A stretch of DNA of 64,000 nucleotides from Corynebacterium sp. J010B-136 (GTDB lineage: Bacteria > Actinomycetota > Actinomycetes > Mycobacteriales > Mycobacteriaceae), in the NCBI RefSeq assembly GCF_002967075.1, contig NZ_PUGE01000003.1, positions 304,987-368,986 on the forward strand, read 5' to 3'. Shown here piece by piece: positions 38,435-46,973 of this stretch. Position 1 is the stretch's first letter; every line of letters begins with the position of its first letter. The translations under genes and the position numbers were made by a program. The notes below the pieces were generated by a model, which was given only the letters and a program-made list of their open reading frames with translations, searched no databases and was not told where the DNA came from.

Positions 38435-39526
38435 ATGGGTTTGGCAGATACTCGCTTTAGCAATCGTCGCCGCGCATTGGCTGCTACGTTGGCAGCGCAG
38501 CGCATCGATGCGATTTTAGTTACTGACTTGACTCATATGCGCTATCTCACCGGTTTCTCCGGATCCAATGGCGCCTTGCTCTTGCGCAAAGATCTTTCTG
38601 CCGTAGTGACTACCGATGGCCGCTACACCACCCAGATTGCTGAAGAGGTCCCTGATATCAAGGCCATCATTCAGCGTCGCGTGGGGCCGAATCTTTTGGA
38701 GGGGCTGGAAGGTCCACAACGCGTGGGCTTTGAAGCGGCTTATGTTTCCGTTGAGGAATTCAAAAAGCTAGAAGAGGCCTGCCCGGAAGATATTACGTTG
38801 GTGCCAGTTTCCGGCGTGATTGAAAAGCAGCGCGAGAAAAAGGATTACTACGAGCTCCAGCGCCTCGAAGAGATTGCTTTGTTGGCCAATAATGCCCTCG
38901 AAGACTTACTGGAGGCAGGGGAGCTGGCTATTGGCCGCACCGAGCGTCAAGTTGCAGCGGATCTGGAATACCGCATGCGCAAGGCTGGTGCTGAACGGGT
39001 TAGCTTTGACACCATTGTTGCTTCCGGTCCTAATTCCGCGAAGCCACACCACGGTGCTGAAGACCGTGTAATTGCTAATAGTGATTTGGTCACCATCGAC
39101 TTCGGTGCGCACTTGCGTGGGTTTAACTCCGATATGACCCGTACCTTTGTCGCAGGCGAGGTCACGGACTTTGCCAAGGAGATCTACGGCGTTGTCTTAG
39201 AAGCGCAGCTCGCCGGTGTCGCAGCAGCACGTCCAGGAACGGCTCTTTATGATGTGGATCGCGCGTGCCGCTCCATTATCGAAGATGCTGGCTTTGGTGA
39301 GTACTTCGTGCACTCCACAGGCCACGGCATTGGTCTTCACGTGCATGAAGGGCCTTCAGCGGCGGTAACCGGCAAGGGCTATTTGGAAGAGAATATGACG
39401 CTCACTATCGAACCGGGTATTTATGTCCCCGGTAAAGGCGGTGTCCGCATCGAAGACACCCTGATTATTACTTCTGGGGCGCCGAAGATTATTACCCCGA
39501 TGTCCAAAGAATTGCGGATCATTTAA
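38435..39526 (+). CDS. pepQ: M24 family Xaa-Pro aminopeptidase/dipeptidase PepQ
   Basis: A dimetal creatinase-fold peptidase acting on X-Pro peptide bonds. The N-terminal domain carries DAILVTDLTHMRYLTGFSGSNGALLL. The metal site is built from the TIDFGAHLRGFNSDMTRTF aspartates, the HSTGHGIGLHVHEGP histidine, the TIEPGIYVPG glutamate and the RIEDT glutamate. All five ligands are present. It lies between aroQ and efp, the usual corynebacterial position. Length 363 is typical. Confidence 0.93.
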   Translation: MGLADTRFSNRRRALAATLAAQRIDAILVTDLTHMRYLTGFSGSNGALLLRKDLSAVVTTDGRYTTQIAEEVPDIKAIIQRRVGPNLLEGLEGPQRVGFEAAYVSVEEFKKLEEACPEDITLVPVSGVIEKQREKKDYYELQRLEEIALLANNALEDLLEAGELAIGRTERQVAADLEYRMRKAGAERVSFDTIVASGPNSAKPHHGAEDRVIANSDLVTIDFGAHLRGFNSDMTRTFVAGEVTDFAKEIYGVVLEAQLAGVAAARPGTALYDVDRACRSIIEDAGFGEYFVHSTGHGIGLHVHEGPSAAVTGKGYLEENMTLTIEPGIYVPGKGGVRIEDTLIITSGAPKIITPMSKELRII

Positions 39527-39650
39527 ACACGATGAGGACTAGGTTGCACGGTTGCTAAAATGACCGTGCTTTAGTCCAATAACGTGTGGACACCGCAGTG
39601 TAGTAGGATAGTAGACCGTACTTTTACACGAACCATCACAGGAGAATCTC

Positions 39651-40214
39651 GTGGCAGATACCAGCGACTTCAAGAATGGACTTGTTCTCAAAATTGATAA
39701 CAAGCTTCAGCAGATTATCGAGTTTCAGCACGTTAAGCCGGGCAAGGGCCCAGCTTTCGTACGCAGCAAGCTCAAGGATGTTGTTACCGGCAAGGTAACC
39801 GACAAGACTTGGAGTGCCGGCACCAAGGTTGAGACCGCTACGGTTGACCGTCGCGATATGACTTACCTGTACAACGATGGCACCAGCTACGTTGTCATGG
39901 ACGACACCAACTACGAGCAGGCTGAGTTGCCAGCTGACAAGTTCGGTGACGCAGCGAAGTTCCTGCAGGAAAACATGCGCGTGCAGGTTTCCTTCTACGA
40001 AGGCGATGCACTTTTCGCAGAGCTTCCTATTTCCGTAGAGCTGAAGATTGAGCACACCGAACCGGGCCTGCAGGGCGACCGTTCTTCCGGTGGCACCAAG
40101 CCAGCAACTTTGGAAACCGGCGCTGAGATTCAGGTTCCATTGTTCATCGAAATTGGCAACGTCGTCCGGATTGATACCCGCACTGGCGAGTACCAGTCCC
40201 GTGTGAGCAACTAA
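39651..40214 (+). CDS. efp: Translation elongation factor P
   Basis: EF-P relieves ribosome stalling at polyproline. The 187-residue, three-domain product shows [37 protein letters not shown], with the loop Lys that is modified in other bacteria, and the C-terminal signature [27 protein letters not shown] lies seven bases before the GTG. nusB starts just after the stop. Modification type in corynebacteria is not shown here and no modification genes are in the window. Confidence 0.96.
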   Translation: MADTSDFKNGLVLKIDNKLQQIIEFQHVKPGKGPAFVRSKLKDVVTGKVTDKTWSAGTKVETATVDRRDMTYLYNDGTSYVVMDDTNYEQAELPADKFGDAAKFLQENMRVQVSFYEGDALFAELPISVELKIEHTEPGLQGDRSSGGTKPATLETGAEIQVPLFIEIGNVVRIDTRTGEYQSRVSN

Positions 40215-40216
40215 TC

Positions 40217-40795
40217 GTGGCTGAAGAACGTATCAATGACGGGTCTGGTTCTGATAAGGAACCAAACCCAGAAGTTCTGGACGCAAAGCCTGAGTCTCAC
40301 CGCGTGCCTAAGCAGCGCCGTCATGGTGCTCGCTACCGCGCGCGTCGTCGTGCTGCCGACATTATGTACGAGGCAGAAAATCGCGACGTCGACCCCGTAG
40401 CTATCGTTGAAGACCGCGTGAAGTTGGCTCGTGAAGACGAGCACGGTGTCGCGCCTGTCGCCGAGTACACCAAGGTGCTAGTCGCCGGCGTTGCTGAAGA
40501 ATTGGACACAATCGATGCGACCATCGAACGCTTCTTGGCGCAGGACTGGGAGCTGTATCGCATCCCGGCTGTCGACCGTGCGATCATGCGCGTCGCTGTG
40601 TGGGAATTGCTGTTCAACTCGGATGAGATTGACCTGGCTACGGCAGTAACCGAAGGCGTGGAGCTCGCCAGCGAGTACTCGACCGATGCCGCAGCACCGT
40701 ACATCAACGCAGTGCTCGACGATGTTGCGCATTCCCGCTCCGAGGATAACCCGATGAATGTCGAGGCTGAAGAGCCAGAGGCTTCTGAGGAGTAG
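40217..40795 (+). CDS. nusB: Transcription antitermination factor NusB
   Basis: NusB with NusE binds boxA of rRNA transcripts. The helical core has [54 protein letters not shown] and [31 protein letters not shown], the usual order. Both ends carry extra acidic or polar tails. It starts two bases after the efp stop, so translation is coupled. Length 192. Confidence 0.94.
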   Translation: MAEERINDGSGSDKEPNPEVLDAKPESHRVPKQRRHGARYRARRRAADIMYEAENRDVDPVAIVEDRVKLAREDEHGVAPVAEYTKVLVAGVAEELDTIDATIERFLAQDWELYRIPAVDRAIMRVAVWELLFNSDEIDLATAVTEGVELASEYSTDAAAPYINAVLDDVAHSRSEDNPMNVEAEEPEASEE

Positions 40796-40818
40796 TCGCA
40801 CCGCTTGACCTTGAAGAT

Positions 40819-40863
40819 TTCGCCCTGCCCATAAACTTTTCTTAGGAAAATGGGCAGGGCGAA
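40819..40863 (+). terminator. Terminator-like hairpin after nusB
   Basis: A perfect 13-bp stem TTCGCCCTGCCCA / TGGGCAGGGCGAA (40819-40831, 40851-40863) with a 19-base loop is followed by GGCTTTTCCTT. It overlaps the start region of the next gene's leader. Confidence 0.75.
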
Positions 40864-40890
40864 GGCTTTTCCTTAAGTAAGGTGGGGAAG

Positions 40891-41745
40891 ATGAGTAAAT
40901 TCAAAGTCAAAGATGCCCGCAAGTTGCGTGTTTCCACGCCATTTAGTTTCGATGATTCTGACCCGAGGGCCACACCCGGTTTTGACGGCAATGCCAAGGC
41001 GTTAAAGAAGCAGGCAAAGCGCTTTGATGAGGAATTAAGTGACCTGCAGGAGCTGCTTTTTGCGAATGCTCGTGCGCTTGGAAAAGACGCACCATCCATC
41101 TTGGTTGTGCTGCAGGGCATGGATACCTCGGGCAAAGGCGGCGCAGTAAAATCCGTCTTTTCGGTCTTTGACCCGCAAGGAACCACGACCTTGAGTTTCG
41201 GCAAACCTACTGATGAAGAGCTCGAGCACGACTTTTTGTGGCGCATCCGTAAGCATGATCCGCTGCCTGGCCAAGTCGTGGCTTTTGACCGTTCTCATTA
41301 TGAAGACGTGGTGACCCAACGTGTGCACAGCTGGGTCGATGAAGCAGAGATCGACAGGCGGTTTGAAGCCATCCGGGAGTACGAAAAAGAACTTGCTGAT
41401 GCCAATGTTCGTATCCTCAAGATCTTTTTGCACATCTCGAAAGAGTTCCAAACCGAAAATCTCCTAGAGCGCGTCGAAAATCCAAAGAAGCACTGGAAAT
41501 ATGACGATGGGGACGTTACTGAGCGCGGCTTTTGGCATGAGTATTCGCAGGCTTATGCTGATGCCATCAATCGCACTGATGCTGATCACGCGCCGTGGTA
41601 TGTCCTGCCTTCAGATAGCAAGCCTTATGCCCGCATGGCGTTGAAATTTCTGATCCTGGATGAGCTTCGCAAGATGGAGCTGGATTGGCCAGAGGCAGAT
41701 TTTGACCCCGAAGTTGAGCGCCAGCGGATTTTAGACTCCGAATAG
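40891..41745 (+). CDS. ppk2: Polyphosphate kinase 2 family protein
   Basis: PPK2 enzymes transfer phosphate between polyphosphate and nucleotides, often making GTP or ATP from polyphosphate. ATG 40891 is preferred, with AAGG eight bases upstream. The P-loop GMDTSGKGGAVKSVF (about residues 69-83), Walker B VVAFDRSHYEDVV, an LID-like ISKEFQTENLLERVENPKKHWKY stretch and the ending WYVLPSDSKPYARM are all present. At 284 residues it is the single-domain PPK2 form. Substrate preference cannot be decided. Confidence 0.92.
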   Translation: MSKFKVKDARKLRVSTPFSFDDSDPRATPGFDGNAKALKKQAKRFDEELSDLQELLFANARALGKDAPSILVVLQGMDTSGKGGAVKSVFSVFDPQGTTTLSFGKPTDEELEHDFLWRIRKHDPLPGQVVAFDRSHYEDVVTQRVHSWVDEAEIDRRFEAIREYEKELADANVRILKIFLHISKEFQTENLLERVENPKKHWKYDDGDVTERGFWHEYSQAYADAINRTDADHAPWYVLPSDSKPYARMALKFLILDELRKMELDWPEADFDPEVERQRILDSE

Positions 41746-41753
41746 CAACATCG

Positions 41754-41822
41754 ATGTGCACCTTAAAAACGTGCACATTTATAAGCGCCCATCCCTGCAT
41801 CACATGATGAGGGTGGGCGCTT
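41754..41822. terminator. Pair of hairpins between ppk2 and the YbjN genes
   Basis: Stem 1: ATGTGCAC / GTGCACAT (41754-41761, 41771-41778), followed by TTATA. Stem 2: AAGCGCCC / GGGCGCTT (41783-41790, 41815-41822), extended inside with one bulge. They lie in the convergent gap and probably end both transcripts. Confidence 0.75.
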
Positions 41823-41850
41823 TATACATTGGCACTAGTTACTTCTAGTA

Positions 41851-42354
41851 CTAGTTGGAGCCGGTTTCTTCTTGGGCGGTTTCAGAGCCGAGCTTTGCCA
41901 TTTCTTCGGCAGCTGCTACGAGCGCGTCCTGGGCGGCCAAGACACCATCGACGGCGACCTTGAGTGACTGCTTCAGCTGCTCATCGTTAAGCCCTGCCAA
42001 GTGGGTAAATTCGCGCTCCGTACGAACGATCAGTTGGTCTTCGTGTTCGGTAATGACCGCGCGTGCACCGAAGGAGACGGTGTTGATCTGGCCTGCAGCC
42101 AAGAACAGGCCAGCATCGGCATTAGCAAAGGAAGCATCAGTGCCCACATCGGCGCGGACGATGACCACGGATGGGAGCAAGGCGAACATGATGTTTAGGC
42201 CGTTGAGGTTAGCCATCGCAACGGCGTCGGCGCCTTGTGCTTTTTCCAACTTGATGTCGAAAGAAGCCATGGCTTCGATGATGCGGTCGATGTCAACGGC
42301 AGGTAGCGCGTTATCAACCGAGGTTTCGGATGCAGAGTTTTGTGGATTAGTCAT
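41851..42354 (-). CDS. YbjN domain-containing protein (second of pair)
   Basis: A small cytosolic protein of the YbjN fold, resembling type III secretion chaperone-like sensory domains. Visible: VDIDRIIEAMASFDIKLEKA, IMFALLPSVVIVRADVGTD, INTVSFGARAVITEHEDQLIVRTEREFTHLAGLNDEQLKQSLKVAVDG. The C-terminal tail is acidic. The start overlaps the end of the preceding YbjN gene by eight bases (42347-42354), so the two are coupled. Function is unknown in the family. Confidence 0.75.
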   Translation of the reverse strand: MTNPQNSASETSVDNALPAVDIDRIIEAMASFDIKLEKAQGADAVAMANLNGLNIMFALLPSVVIVRADVGTDASFANADAGLFLAAGQINTVSFGARAVITEHEDQLIVRTEREFTHLAGLNDEQLKQSLKVAVDGVLAAQDALVAAAEEMAKLGSETAQEETGSN

Positions 42355-42844
42355 GGTTGTGCTCGCTTTCCCAGGTCACAAGGTCAGGGTGCTTTTGTTC
42401 GATCCATTCAAAGGAACCCAAGATGGCATCAATGGTGGTCATGACGAAGGCATCAAGCTGGTTGCGCGAAACGCCAGCGCCAACATGTAGCTCTCGGAAT
42501 GCGGAGACCGCGAGTTCCTCGGCGCTGCTGTCGAAAAAGCGCAAAGTAGGCGCAAAGTTGTCTTGGTTCCATTGATTGGTCAGCATGAGAACCTGTGGGC
42601 CCTGGGCGGTAGGAAACGCGCCGCGCCACAGTGAGTCAATAACTAAGGTGTTATCGCGGATTTGCATGGCGATGGCTGCGTTAGAAAAGCCTGTGCGCAG
42701 GATGGTGCCGGTGTCTCCGTCGGGAGATTCTACATTCTCCAGGCGGTAGACTAATTGCTTGTCGTCAAAGATTTCTGCCACTCGGTCAAGCGTTAGATCT
42801 TCAACTGGTGTATCCGGAACGATGGTAGGTTCTTCGGAGCTCAC
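42347..42844 (-). CDS. YbjN domain-containing protein (first of pair)
   Basis: The YbjN-type beta-sheet/helix pattern is seen in LTLDRVAEIFDDKQLVYRLE, GFSNAAIAMQIRDNTLVIDSLWRGAF, LMLTNQWNQDNFAPTLRFFDS and RNQLDAFVMTTIDAILGSFEWIEQKHP. The protein is paralogous in design to its downstream neighbour but divergent in sequence, so tandem duplication was old or the two form a heterodimer. It starts with an ATG after GTGAGCTC-type sequence and lies 41 bases from the methyltransferase end. Confidence 0.75.
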   Translation of the reverse strand: MSSEEPTIVPDTPVEDLTLDRVAEIFDDKQLVYRLENVESPDGDTGTILRTGFSNAAIAMQIRDNTLVIDSLWRGAFPTAQGPQVLMLTNQWNQDNFAPTLRFFDSSAEELAVSAFRELHVGAGVSRNQLDAFVMTTIDAILGSFEWIEQKHPDLVTWESEHNHD

Positions 42845-42885
42845 TTGATCAGTCCTTGAGATAAGCGTTGTGTATGTTTTTCGTC

Positions 42886-43692
42886 TTATCCAGCATAACG
42901 GCTTAAAACAAATGCGTCCGTTCGGTAGGGGATTTTTACCTCCGTCCCAGGTTGAAAGCCCATATGCTCATAGAGATACCAGTTAAGGTTGCCTGTCATG
43001 CGTTGTCGGGTCTTCTCATTTGCGCGTAGCCAATAAGACCGTGAGTGCATCAAGGTGTGCAATTGCTCGGCTTTTAATGTCTGCTGCCAAAAGTCGTGGT
43101 GCTCTTCAGAAATCACTAATGGCTCGTGCACTTCTGGTTTAAAGTCAGGACGCTGAACATCGCCGGAATGCATGATGCGGGTCAGCCGCAGCACCCACGG
43201 GTCCGCGTGGACATCAATGGTGTTCCAGACTAAAACTGTTTTGCCGCCAGGGGTTAAGACGCGGTCAAGCTCTAGACAGGTGGCCTGCGCATCGACCCAG
43301 TGCCATGCCTGGGCACAAAATACTGCGTCGATGGATCCTGAAGCCACTGCTAAATCCTCAGCGGTGCCACGCCAACAGCTAATGCCGTGGGATTGTAAAA
43401 CACGCACCATATCGGGGGATGGATCGCAGGCGAGAACTACGTCATGCGGCAAACTAAGGGTAAGCTTACCGGTTCCAGCACCGATATCGAGTGCGCGTTT
43501 ACCTGGTGCTAGCTTGCCGATGAAGCTGGGGTATTCAGGTCGGATTTCATCATAAAGATCAGCTCCAGCATGAAATGCCTTCGCCAGTGTTTCTTTATGG
43601 TGTGCGGTTGCAAACCTGGGGTTTTGCTTGCGCGAGGGAGGCCGGTAGCTGGGATAGTGTTCTGGGCTAGGCTGAAGAGGTTGATGCGTCAT
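42886..43692 (-). CDS. Class I SAM-dependent methyltransferase
   Basis: The Rossmann-type methyltransferase has motif I ALDIGAGTGKLTLSL, followed by VVLACDPSPDMVRVL and DAVFCAQAWHWVDAQATCLELDRVLTPGGKTVLVW, which resembles small-molecule (UbiE/TehB-like) enzymes rather than rRNA enzymes. Length 268. The acceptor is unknown. Its start lies only 39 bases from the divergent ABC transporter gene, so the two share a promoter region, suggesting possible co-control. Confidence 0.85.
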   Translation of the reverse strand: MTHQPLQPSPEHYPSYRPPSRKQNPRFATAHHKETLAKAFHAGADLYDEIRPEYPSFIGKLAPGKRALDIGAGTGKLTLSLPHDVVLACDPSPDMVRVLQSHGISCWRGTAEDLAVASGSIDAVFCAQAWHWVDAQATCLELDRVLTPGGKTVLVWNTIDVHADPWVLRLTRIMHSGDVQRPDFKPEVHEPLVISEEHHDFWQQTLKAEQLHTLMHSRSYWLRANEKTRQRMTGNLNWYLYEHMGFQPGTEVKIPYRTDAFVLSRYAG

Positions 43693-43731
43693 ATTATTTT
43701 TTAAGATTTCGATAGTGGGTGAGGTGTTTTA

Positions 43732-45168
43732 GTGTCTGCTCTTCCACAGGCAAACGATCCGCGGTGGCTATTAAAAACCATATTTTCCCGCAAAGAACGT
43801 ACCATTCCCGCAGCAATTCTAATTTCTTTAACTTTTGTCTGTAATGGCTTGACCCCAGTTGTCGTGGGCCAAGCTATTGACCGGGCAATTGCTGTGGGAA
43901 GCATATCGACGTTGTGGGTGTGGGTGGTTATATTACTCGGGATATTTATTGTCAACGCCGCGGCCGGCTGGTTTGGGCGGGCATTATTTCAACGTGCAGG
44001 TCTAGAAATCGGGCACGAGTTGCGCATGACGGTCACAGACCGGATTTCACACCCGCGAGGCATGGCGGGCAAGCAGCGCACGGCCGGGGAGCTTCTAGCT
44101 ATTGCTTCCTCAGATACGCAGCGCGTGGCAGATGCCGTCATCATGACGGTCTTTCCCTTCGCGGAAATCACGTCCATTATCTATGTTGCCGTTATGGTCT
44201 CTAGCGTCAATCTTCCCCTAGGTTTGGGTGTGTTGCTTGGCGGGCCTGTCGTCGTGATGATCTCACTGAAGTCAGCTACTCCGCTGCGCAAACGCTCTGG
44301 GGCGCGCCAGCGCGCTTTGGCAGCCGCCTCAGCCACGGCGACCGATGTCGTGCAAGGGCTTCGCATCCTCAAGGGCCTGGGCGCGGTGGATACCGTGCGT
44401 TCGCGCTATGAGGTGGTTTCAGACAAAGCTTATGAAAAGACCGTTGCAGCCAATGGCGCACAAGCACGCCTGAATGCTGTGACAGAAACCGCCGGTGCGT
44501 TCTACGTCATCATCGTGGGCGTCGTCTCTGGTGTTATGGCATTGGCTGAGATGATGACGGTCGGGGAGCTCATCACGGTGGTGGGCTTGACGCAATTTAT
44601 CATCACCCCGATGACGATGTTGGGTAAGAATATTGCATCGCGGTGGGCAACCGCGCAAGCCTCCGGACGGCGTATTCAAGAGCTTTTGCTTGCCGATGCC
44701 TCCTTTAGCACCTCCCAACCCTCCCTGCCCGCTCTGCGTCCTGGAATCACCGTGGTCTCGGAAATTCCGCCTGCAGAATTAGTCAATATGCCGCGGGAGA
44801 AATACCTGGTGGCGCCCCATGACGCTGATATTTTTGAGGGCAGCGTGTTGGACAACGTCCACCCGGACCGCGAGCGGGCCATGTGGGCGCTAGAGGTAGC
44901 TGCAGCGGAAGATATTCCGGGAGGTTTTGACCGCGAGGTCGGAGAAAATGGCGGCCACCTATCCGGTGGCCAGCGCCAGCGTGTGGCACTGGCGCGCGCT
45001 ATTGCTGCCGATGCTGAGATTCTGATCCTGCAAGACCCCACCACCGCGGTGGACTCCGTAACCGAGCAGACTATTGCCGAACGAGTCGCAGCAGCGCGCG
45101 CAGATAAGCCGACCATTGTTTATACCAATGCGCCTGCTTGGCAGGCCGTAGAAGCAGGAGCGAAGTAG
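43732..45168 (+). CDS. ABC exporter half with a nucleotide domain lacking Walker A
   Basis: Residues 20-320 form a normal type I exporter membrane domain (six hydrophobic segments, GDLLAIASSD-like coupling region). The nucleotide-binding domain is cut down: only about 40 residues separate it from the Q-loop position (His363 in VAPHDADIF), and no P-loop is present. The signature LSGGQRQRVALARA (410-423) is perfect. The Walker B position is ILILQDPTTAVD, with Gln434 for Asp and Asp435 for catalytic Glu. The H-loop is YTNAPAW, with Asn for His. The chain stops just after. Such a half cannot bind ATP itself but can donate a signature motif. GGTGAGG precedes the GTG. Confidence 0.85.
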   Translation: MSALPQANDPRWLLKTIFSRKERTIPAAILISLTFVCNGLTPVVVGQAIDRAIAVGSISTLWVWVVILLGIFIVNAAAGWFGRALFQRAGLEIGHELRMTVTDRISHPRGMAGKQRTAGELLAIASSDTQRVADAVIMTVFPFAEITSIIYVAVMVSSVNLPLGLGVLLGGPVVVMISLKSATPLRKRSGARQRALAAASATATDVVQGLRILKGLGAVDTVRSRYEVVSDKAYEKTVAANGAQARLNAVTETAGAFYVIIVGVVSGVMALAEMMTVGELITVVGLTQFIITPMTMLGKNIASRWATAQASGRRIQELLLADASFSTSQPSLPALRPGITVVSEIPPAELVNMPREKYLVAPHDADIFEGSVLDNVHPDRERAMWALEVAAAEDIPGGFDREVGENGGHLSGGQRQRVALARAIAADAEILILQDPTTAVDSVTEQTIAERVAAARADKPTIVYTNAPAWQAVEAGAK

Positions 45169-45170
45169 AT

Positions 45171-46919
45171 ATGGGTATGCGTTTTCCTACCGCTACCTGG
45201 CCCCAAACCCGCAAGGTCTTAAGCAGGCACTTGCGTGAGGTACCGAAGGCAACTCAGCAATTTCTTTTCGCTATAGTGTTGCTTGCTCTTGGCGCCGTGG
45301 CCAATATCTGGATTCCTATCCAGCTCGGACGCATCGTCGATGTGGTCATTTCAGCTAGCAGTACTAGTTTGCTGCGGATTACGGCAGAACTAGTTATCGC
45401 AGCATTTGCTGCCGCTGCCTTTTCTGCTTGGGGCTTTTTCGTGCTCTCGCGATTGACGGAGCGCGTAATCGCTAACCTGCGTGAAGACATGGTGGGTACG
45501 GCCCTGGGCCTACCAGTCCACCGCGTGGAAGATGCCGGCACCGGCGATTTAGTATCCCGGTCCACCGATGATGTTGCGGAGCTATCTGCAGCGGTGACTG
45601 AGACCGTCCCGATTTTGGCAAACTCCGGTTTTGCAATCATCACCACCGCCATCGCCCTCGTTACTCTAGACTGGCAATTCTTGCTCGTCATTGTCGCTGC
45701 TGCACCAATTTATGTCATCGCCGCGCGACGGTATCTGCGTGTAGCCCCTGGACGCTATGCCGCCGAGCGAGCATCGATGGCTGATCGTGCACGCCGGGTG
45801 CTTGAAGCTATCCGTGGACGCGCTACCGTGCGTGCTTTTGGCATGGAAAAGTCCATGCATGACCGAATCCATACTGCTTCCTGGGACGTAGTCGAGCATG
45901 GTTACTCAGCGCGAAAGACCATGCTTGTGCTGCAGCTGTGGATGACCTCGGTGGAGTTTGTCATGCTGGGGGCGGGCTTGCTGGTGGGTTATCTCACCGT
46001 GCAATCAGGTGCTATGACCGTAGGTGCCGTCACCGGCGCGATGCTCATGCTGATTCGTCTGCGTGGACCACTGATGGGTCTGATGCGCGTGCTGGATACG
46101 ATCCAATCGGGCTATGCCTCCTTGGCGCGCATCGCCGGCGTGGTGGTCAATCCGCCGCAGCCCACCAAGCCGGCTGGTGCTCCGCCAAAAGAAGGCCACG
46201 TGGAAGTCCACGATGTCTCATTTTCCTATGGCCAAGGCTGGGCAGTAGAAGATGTCTCACTAAGCATTGACCCAGGGAAAACCGTTGCTGTCGTCGGTGC
46301 CTCGGGTGCTGGCAAAACCACCGTCGCGGCTTTGCTCGCCGGTCTGCGGGTGCCCGATTCAGGAACCGTGAAAGTTGATGGGGTAGAAGTCACCTCTTTG
46401 TCGGATTCAGAACGCGTTGCCCGCTTAGCGATGGTCTCCCAAGAAGTCCACGTCTTTTCCGGCACCCTGCGCGAGGACTTAAGCCTGTCGCAACCAGAAG
46501 CCACTGATGACGAGATGATCTCGGTCCTTGATCGCGTTAATGCGGACTGGTTCCATCAGTTGGCGGATGGCCTCGATACCGTAGTCGGCGCCCAAGGCCT
46601 GCAATTGGAGCCGGTGGCCGCGCAGCAGTTAGCACTTGCGCGAGTGATGTTGTTAAATCCACGCGTAGTCGTCATGGACGAAGCCACCGCTGAGGCAGGA
46701 TCACAAGGTGCGCAATCGTTGCAGGATGCAGCGGAGGAATTGGCCAAAGACCGAGCCGCACTGGTGGTGGCACACCGGCTGGATCAGGCATCGCGTGCCG
46801 ATGAAATTTTAGTGATGGATAACGGACGCGTCGTAGAGCGGGGAACCCATGCGCAGTTGTTAGAATTTGATGGCCGTTACCAGCAGCTTTGGACGGCTTG
46901 GCAGCGTGGTAGACAATAG
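45171..46919 (+). CDS. ABC exporter half with intact Walker A/B but no signature motif
   Basis: The partner gene starts two bases after the previous stop. The chain (582 residues) has six membrane segments and a full-length nucleotide domain: Walker A GASGAGKTT (376-384), Q-loop SQEVHVF, Walker B VVVMDEA with Asp503 and Glu504, and switch His535 (VVAHRL). The signature is LEPVA (479-483) in place of LSGGQ, and the D-loop is AEAG. Together with the first half, a dimer would have one complete ATP site and one site lacking every key element. GCAGGAG lies ten bases before ATG 45171. Substrate not known. Confidence 0.88.
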   Translation: MGMRFPTATWPQTRKVLSRHLREVPKATQQFLFAIVLLALGAVANIWIPIQLGRIVDVVISASSTSLLRITAELVIAAFAAAAFSAWGFFVLSRLTERVIANLREDMVGTALGLPVHRVEDAGTGDLVSRSTDDVAELSAAVTETVPILANSGFAIITTAIALVTLDWQFLLVIVAAAPIYVIAARRYLRVAPGRYAAERASMADRARRVLEAIRGRATVRAFGMEKSMHDRIHTASWDVVEHGYSARKTMLVLQLWMTSVEFVMLGAGLLVGYLTVQSGAMTVGAVTGAMLMLIRLRGPLMGLMRVLDTIQSGYASLARIAGVVVNPPQPTKPAGAPPKEGHVEVHDVSFSYGQGWAVEDVSLSIDPGKTVAVVGASGAGKTTVAALLAGLRVPDSGTVKVDGVEVTSLSDSERVARLAMVSQEVHVFSGTLREDLSLSQPEATDDEMISVLDRVNADWFHQLADGLDTVVGAQGLQLEPVAAQQLALARVMLLNPRVVVMDEATAEAGSQGAQSLQDAAEELAKDRAALVVAHRLDQASRADEILVMDNGRVVERGTHAQLLEFDGRYQQLWTAWQRGRQ

Positions 46920-46973
46920 GGTCTGACAAAGTCATCAAAGCGATACGCAGATAATCAATAATGAGGAGTTCAG

